From contig DHDH01000050.1 of the NCBI GenBank assembly GCA_002399235.1, positions 3,254 to 11,361 of the forward strand: a DNA stretch of 8,108 nucleotides, in the 5' to 3' direction. Position numbers and translations under genes: made by a program. Position 1 is the first letter of the stretch. Every line of letters begins with the position of its first letter. Below, in pieces: positions 6,034 to 8,108 of this stretch. Origin of the DNA: Firmicutes bacterium UBA4881 (lineage in GTDB: Bacteria > Bacillota > DTU065). The notes below the pieces were generated by a model. It made no database searches and was not told the DNA's origin. It saw only the letters and a program-made list of their open reading frames with translations.

Positions 6034-6062
6034 AAGGAGGCGCGTAGTTGCCACGGTAACTA
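6034..6062 (+). promoter_or_regulatory. Orphan Shine-Dalgarno plus hairpin between the terminator and small ORF
   Basis: AAGGAGG (6034-6040) is a perfect Shine-Dalgarno, followed after seven bases by TTG CCA CGG TAA (6048-6059), a three-codon minimal ORF. The same bases form a hairpin, TAGTTGC (6045-6051) with GTAACTA (6056-6062), loop CACG. It may be a leader-peptide site or ribosome standby site, or the remnant of a lost start. Support is limited. Confidence 0.3.
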
Positions 6063-6113
6063 GAAGAAAGCTTTGTTTTAGTGTGCTTGGTGTTAAAAGC
6101 AGGAGGATCATGT

Positions 6114-6245
6114 ATGCCAAAAATAACCTATGAAGCTAAGAAAAAAAACCTGGTTTATGTAAAAGAGTGTCCAACTGTTTTAGAGGCCTGGCGGTTCTGG
6201 TTAAAATATTCCTATTATGGTTGGCAGATTCGCCGCTTACCATAA
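6114..6245 (+). CDS. Small 43-residue Trp/Tyr-rich protein, function unknown
   Basis: ATG 6114 follows a perfect AGGAGG (6101-6106) with a 7-base gap. An alternative ATG at 6110 stops after seven codons. The product has a hydrophilic, Lys-rich first half (MPKITYEAKKKNLVYVKE) and a basic aromatic second half, EAWRFWLKYSYYGWQIRRLP (24-43), with four Trp and four Tyr overall and one Cys. No signal peptide or clear membrane helix is present, but the aromatic/basic C-terminal half could be amphipathic and bind membrane or nucleic acid. I recognise no family. Its optimal ribosome-binding site, upstream consensus promoter with attenuator-like leader, and downstream terminator argue for a real gene. 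It could still be a leader or toxin-like peptide. Confidence 0.65.
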   Translation: MPKITYEAKKKNLVYVKECPTVLEAWRFWLKYSYYGWQIRRLP

Positions 6246-6315
6246 GAAAGATTTGTATCAGGGTAAACTTTTGATGACACTTGTTAAACAAAATAAATTT
6301 AGGTTATAGTTATGC

Positions 6316-6345
6316 AAAGAAGGGAGCCTTAAGGCTCCCTTCTTT
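6316..6345. terminator. Bidirectional intrinsic terminator (perfect 30-bp palindrome)
   Basis: AAAGAAGGGAGCCTT (6316-6330) and its exact reverse complement (6331-6345) abut, giving a GC-rich stem with a TTAA loop and T-rich 3' ends on both strands. It ends the 43-aa ORF transcript on plus and the beta-helix operon (stop at 6352) on minus. Confidence 0.9.
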
Positions 6346-6351
6346 AATACT

Positions 6352-7203
6352 CTAATTATTATCTTCTAAGTAGATAATTAAACCGACCTCTGGTTCCGAA
6401 TAGCCATCGTATAACATCGACCCCAGACTATCTATGGCTCTATCCCAAAAGTTAGGGTAGGCTATAATATTACAGGTAGCTAAATTTACAATATGAAAAG
6501 AACGATTGTTCTCAAAATGGTTATTGATAATTGAAGGCCCAGATTCACCATACATAATGTGGATACCAATATCATTATTGCTTATAGTGTTGTTACTAAT
6601 AAGGGTAGAGGTAGAAGCACAAGCGATGCCATCGATATTATCGCTAATAAGGCAATTATTAATACTACTATTTTGCCAACCCATAAGGGTGATACCAGTT
6701 TTATTCTGGCGGATTACACAGTCTGTAATCTCGAGAGTGCCTCCCGAGACAAACACCCCTTGGTTCGCTGCTTCGATAATAACGTTTTTGAGTTTTAGAA
6801 CACCTGAGGCAGAGAACAACCCTTGCCAACTACCTTTTATAGACGAATAACCACTAAAAGAGATAGGTTCTTCTGGTGTTCCTAAAGCTAAAAGACTGCC
6901 AGAGACATTAAGTTCTAAACCAGCAAAGAGATTATTTGGGGTAATATTTTCGTTAGTAATAGTTTGAGATTTTACTTTTGTACCCGGTAAGATAGTGAGG
7001 GTAATGCCTTCTGGGACAATAACATCACCGGTTAAAACAATGGTTTCGCCTCGTACTTGAGCTTTAGAATTCAAAGGCCCCCAAATACAAGTATCCAGGC
7101 TAACGAGGCCAGCAAATTCGGTTGTAGTAACTCTTGTACCTAAGAGGAAAACAAACAGCAAAATGTTCAGTCTAAAGAAGGAACTTTTACTGCTTCTTTT
7201 CAA
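6352..7203 (-). CDS. Secreted right-handed beta-helix protein (NosD/pectate-lyase-like repeats)
   Basis: 283 residues if translated from TTG at 7203. That start has GGAGG (7216-7212) eight bases upstream and overlaps the previous stop as TTGA. A GTG three codons earlier is inside the Shine-Dalgarno, so it is less likely. Residues 1-29 are a signal peptide (KRSSKSSFFRLNILLFVFLL). Residues 50-130 carry the common secreted-protein lead-in GDVIVPEGITLTILPGTKV ... GSLLALGTPEEPISF ... W.GL. Residues 135-247 form about five rungs of 22-25 residues, each with N/D-x-I-x-x-N-x-x-G-I spacing (KNVIIEAANQGVFV, TDCVIRQNKTGITL, NNCLISDNIDGIAC, SNNTISNNDIGIHI, INNHFENNRSFHIV). The C-terminal NFW...YDGYSEPEVG is the usual cap after such rungs. 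The fold binds or processes polysaccharide in many families. No catalytic residues can be assigned. It is co-translated with the DUF362 gene. Confidence 0.85.
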   Translation of the reverse strand: MKRSSKSSFFRLNILLFVFLLGTRVTTTEFAGLVSLDTCIWGPLNSKAQVRGETIVLTGDVIVPEGITLTILPGTKVKSQTITNENITPNNLFAGLELNVSGSLLALGTPEEPISFSGYSSIKGSWQGLFSASGVLKLKNVIIEAANQGVFVSGGTLEITDCVIRQNKTGITLMGWQNSSINNCLISDNIDGIACASTSTLISNNTISNNDIGIHIMYGESGPSIINNHFENNRSFHIVNLATCNIIAYPNFWDRAIDSLGSMLYDGYSEPEVGLIIYLEDNN

Positions 7204-8108
7204 TCCTCCCACCTCCAGGTTAAGGAGAGAGGAGTAGTTCCAGAGTATTTATCAGTATCTTTCATGTTATTAGGAAGAACCTCAGCTAAGTTTAGTGAAA
7301 ACATACCTTTAGGACCAATTCGAACCTCTAGAGAATGTTCACCACTAGTTATCTTTAGAGGCACTATATCATTAGGAAGAGCATGCTTTCTGCGCCCTTT
7401 GTGTTCGTAGACGGGTTGGTCATCAATTAAGACCATAAGATTAGTATCACTACCGACCCAGAGTTCAAGATCAAGATCTTCTACCAAACGAAAACCTGTT
7501 TTCAAGCTGTATGTTTCTGCTGGACCTAAAGCCCAAGGATTAATAAGAGTATCCATAAACAAAAGTGGTTCAGAGTAGGGTTCCATGTCTTTAGCTACCG
7601 AAAAAATTCGTACTCCTTGGCCAAAATGACCACGGGGAGAATATTTTGTTAAGGGTTTAATCCATTTAGAAACTACACTCTCTAGAGGCGTACCAACAAC
7701 AGTGGGAGAGATCGAACCTAAGCCTAAGTAGTAAGCGAGAGTTATATGTTCTATATCACGAGGGTTTAACCCCATTACTAAACAAGCGGCAGCATCTGTG
7801 GCAACAGGGTCTTGACCGGCGATAATTAAGTTAGCTTGCTTTTTGATACCCCTTCTGAAGTTGGTCTTGTCTTGTTCCATACCCATAATACCATCGATTA
7901 AGGTGAAATCTGGTACTCTAACTTGCACCAGATCGATGATCTCTTTATCGATCAGATGGAAATGGTGTCTAAGTCCACCGGATTTTTGGGTATAAGGAAA
8001 GCCTCTGTTTTTTGACCAGCCATAAATGACTCCTGGGGCGATACCAACATTATTTTTAAGTCCTAAAGTTACCTGACAGGTTTCAATAATCTTAAGTACT
8101 GGCAATGA
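7200..8108 (-). CDS. DUF362-family protein with C-terminal beta-rich domain (5' end outside window)
   Basis: The frame is open from the window edge (8108) to TGA 7202-7200, about 302 residues. TTG 8105 is only an internal codon, because the preceding codon still fits the family (S-LPVLK). Numbering residues from L (8105), 1-170 match the second half of DUF362: LPVLK ... TLGLKNNVG (1-21), VPDFTLIDGIMGMEQ (64-78), LIIAGQDPVATDAAACLVMGLNPRDIEHI (93-121) and YYLGLGS (125-131). The family's activity is not established; many members lie near iron-sulfur or redox genes, but no cysteine cluster is visible here. Residues 183-301 are an added domain, predicted beta-sandwich: LELWVGSDTNLMVLIDDQPVY, RRKHALPNDIVPLKI and SGEHSLEVRIG. 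It resembles the lectin-like domains that follow glycan-active enzymes. The downstream beta-helix gene is translationally coupled to it. Confidence 0.88.
   Translation of the reverse strand, partial: SLPVLKIIETCQVTLGLKNNVGIAPGVIYGWSKNRGFPYTQKSGGLRHHFHLIDKEIIDLVQVRVPDFTLIDGIMGMEQDKTNFRRGIKKQANLIIAGQDPVATDAAACLVMGLNPRDIEHITLAYYLGLGSISPTVVGTPLESVVSKWIKPLTKYSPRGHFGQGVRIFSVAKDMEPYSEPLLFMDTLINPWALGPAETYSLKTGFRLVEDLDLELWVGSDTNLMVLIDDQPVYEHKGRRKHALPNDIVPLKITSGEHSLEVRIGPKGMFSLNLAEVLPNNMKDTDKYSGTTPLSLTWRWED

Noticed and set aside
6506..6850. Plus-strand open frames (also 6559-6798)
   Set aside because: Both are antisense to the beta-helix repeats and have no RBS or promoter; they are shadows of the repeat structure.
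7204..7212. GTG at 7212 as start of the beta-helix gene
   Set aside because: The GTG overlaps the GGAGG Shine-Dalgarno itself; TTG at 7203 has correct spacing and the TTGA overlap.
1..8108. CRISPR arrays, tRNA/rRNA genes, insertion sequences
   Set aside because: I saw no regularly spaced direct repeats, no tRNA-like cloverleaf with CCA end, no rRNA signature and no transposase or terminal inverted repeats.

Overview
The window is AT-rich DNA with strong Shine-Dalgarno sites, long perfect intrinsic terminators and a LysM plus SleB-type cell-wall hydrolase. This points to a low-GC Gram-positive bacterium (Bacillota, probably a spore-former of the Clostridia or a related class). The exact lineage cannot be read from the sequence. 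Many products are secreted or in the membrane.

Layout. (1) Positions 1-1321, minus strand: a cation:proton antiporter of the NHA2/SLC9B-like CPA2 type. It runs off the left edge and is preceded by its own promoter and a leader that closely matches the fluoride (crcB-motif) riboswitch, with a mutually exclusive 16-bp hairpin. (2) 1549-2413, plus strand: a 25-bp perfect palindrome, a LysM-SleB hydrolase gene and a bidirectional terminator. (3) 2412-3470, minus strand: a secreted protein of unknown function with a possible alpha/alpha-barrel (six-hairpin glycosidase-like) fold. (4) 3756-5104, plus strand: a decayed gene for a sugar ABC transporter substrate-binding protein, carrying an in-frame TAA and a one-base frameshift, with no permease genes nearby. 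(5) 5143-5499, minus strand: a small two-helix membrane protein of unknown function. (6) 5500-6113: a long stretch without a recognised gene. It contains a perfect-consensus sigma-A promoter (TTGACA, 17 bp, TATAAT), about 125 nt of structured potential transcript, and a small intrinsic terminator. A 43-residue Trp/Tyr-rich small ORF with an ideal ribosome-binding site follows. (7) 6316-8108, minus strand: a two-gene operon that enters from the right, encoding a DUF362 protein with an extra C-terminal beta-rich domain, then a secreted right-handed beta-helix protein. The two are joined by a TTGA stop/start overlap and end at a shared bidirectional terminator.

How the parts relate. The antiporter and its riboswitch form a self-contained fluoride-response unit. 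The hydrolase, the possible glycosidase-like protein, the dead sugar-binding protein and the beta-helix protein all fit an extracellular or cell-envelope carbohydrate theme, but no single pathway links them. The parts least explained by known families are the promoter/leader/terminator/43-aa unit at 5867-6245 and the DUF362 fusion operon.
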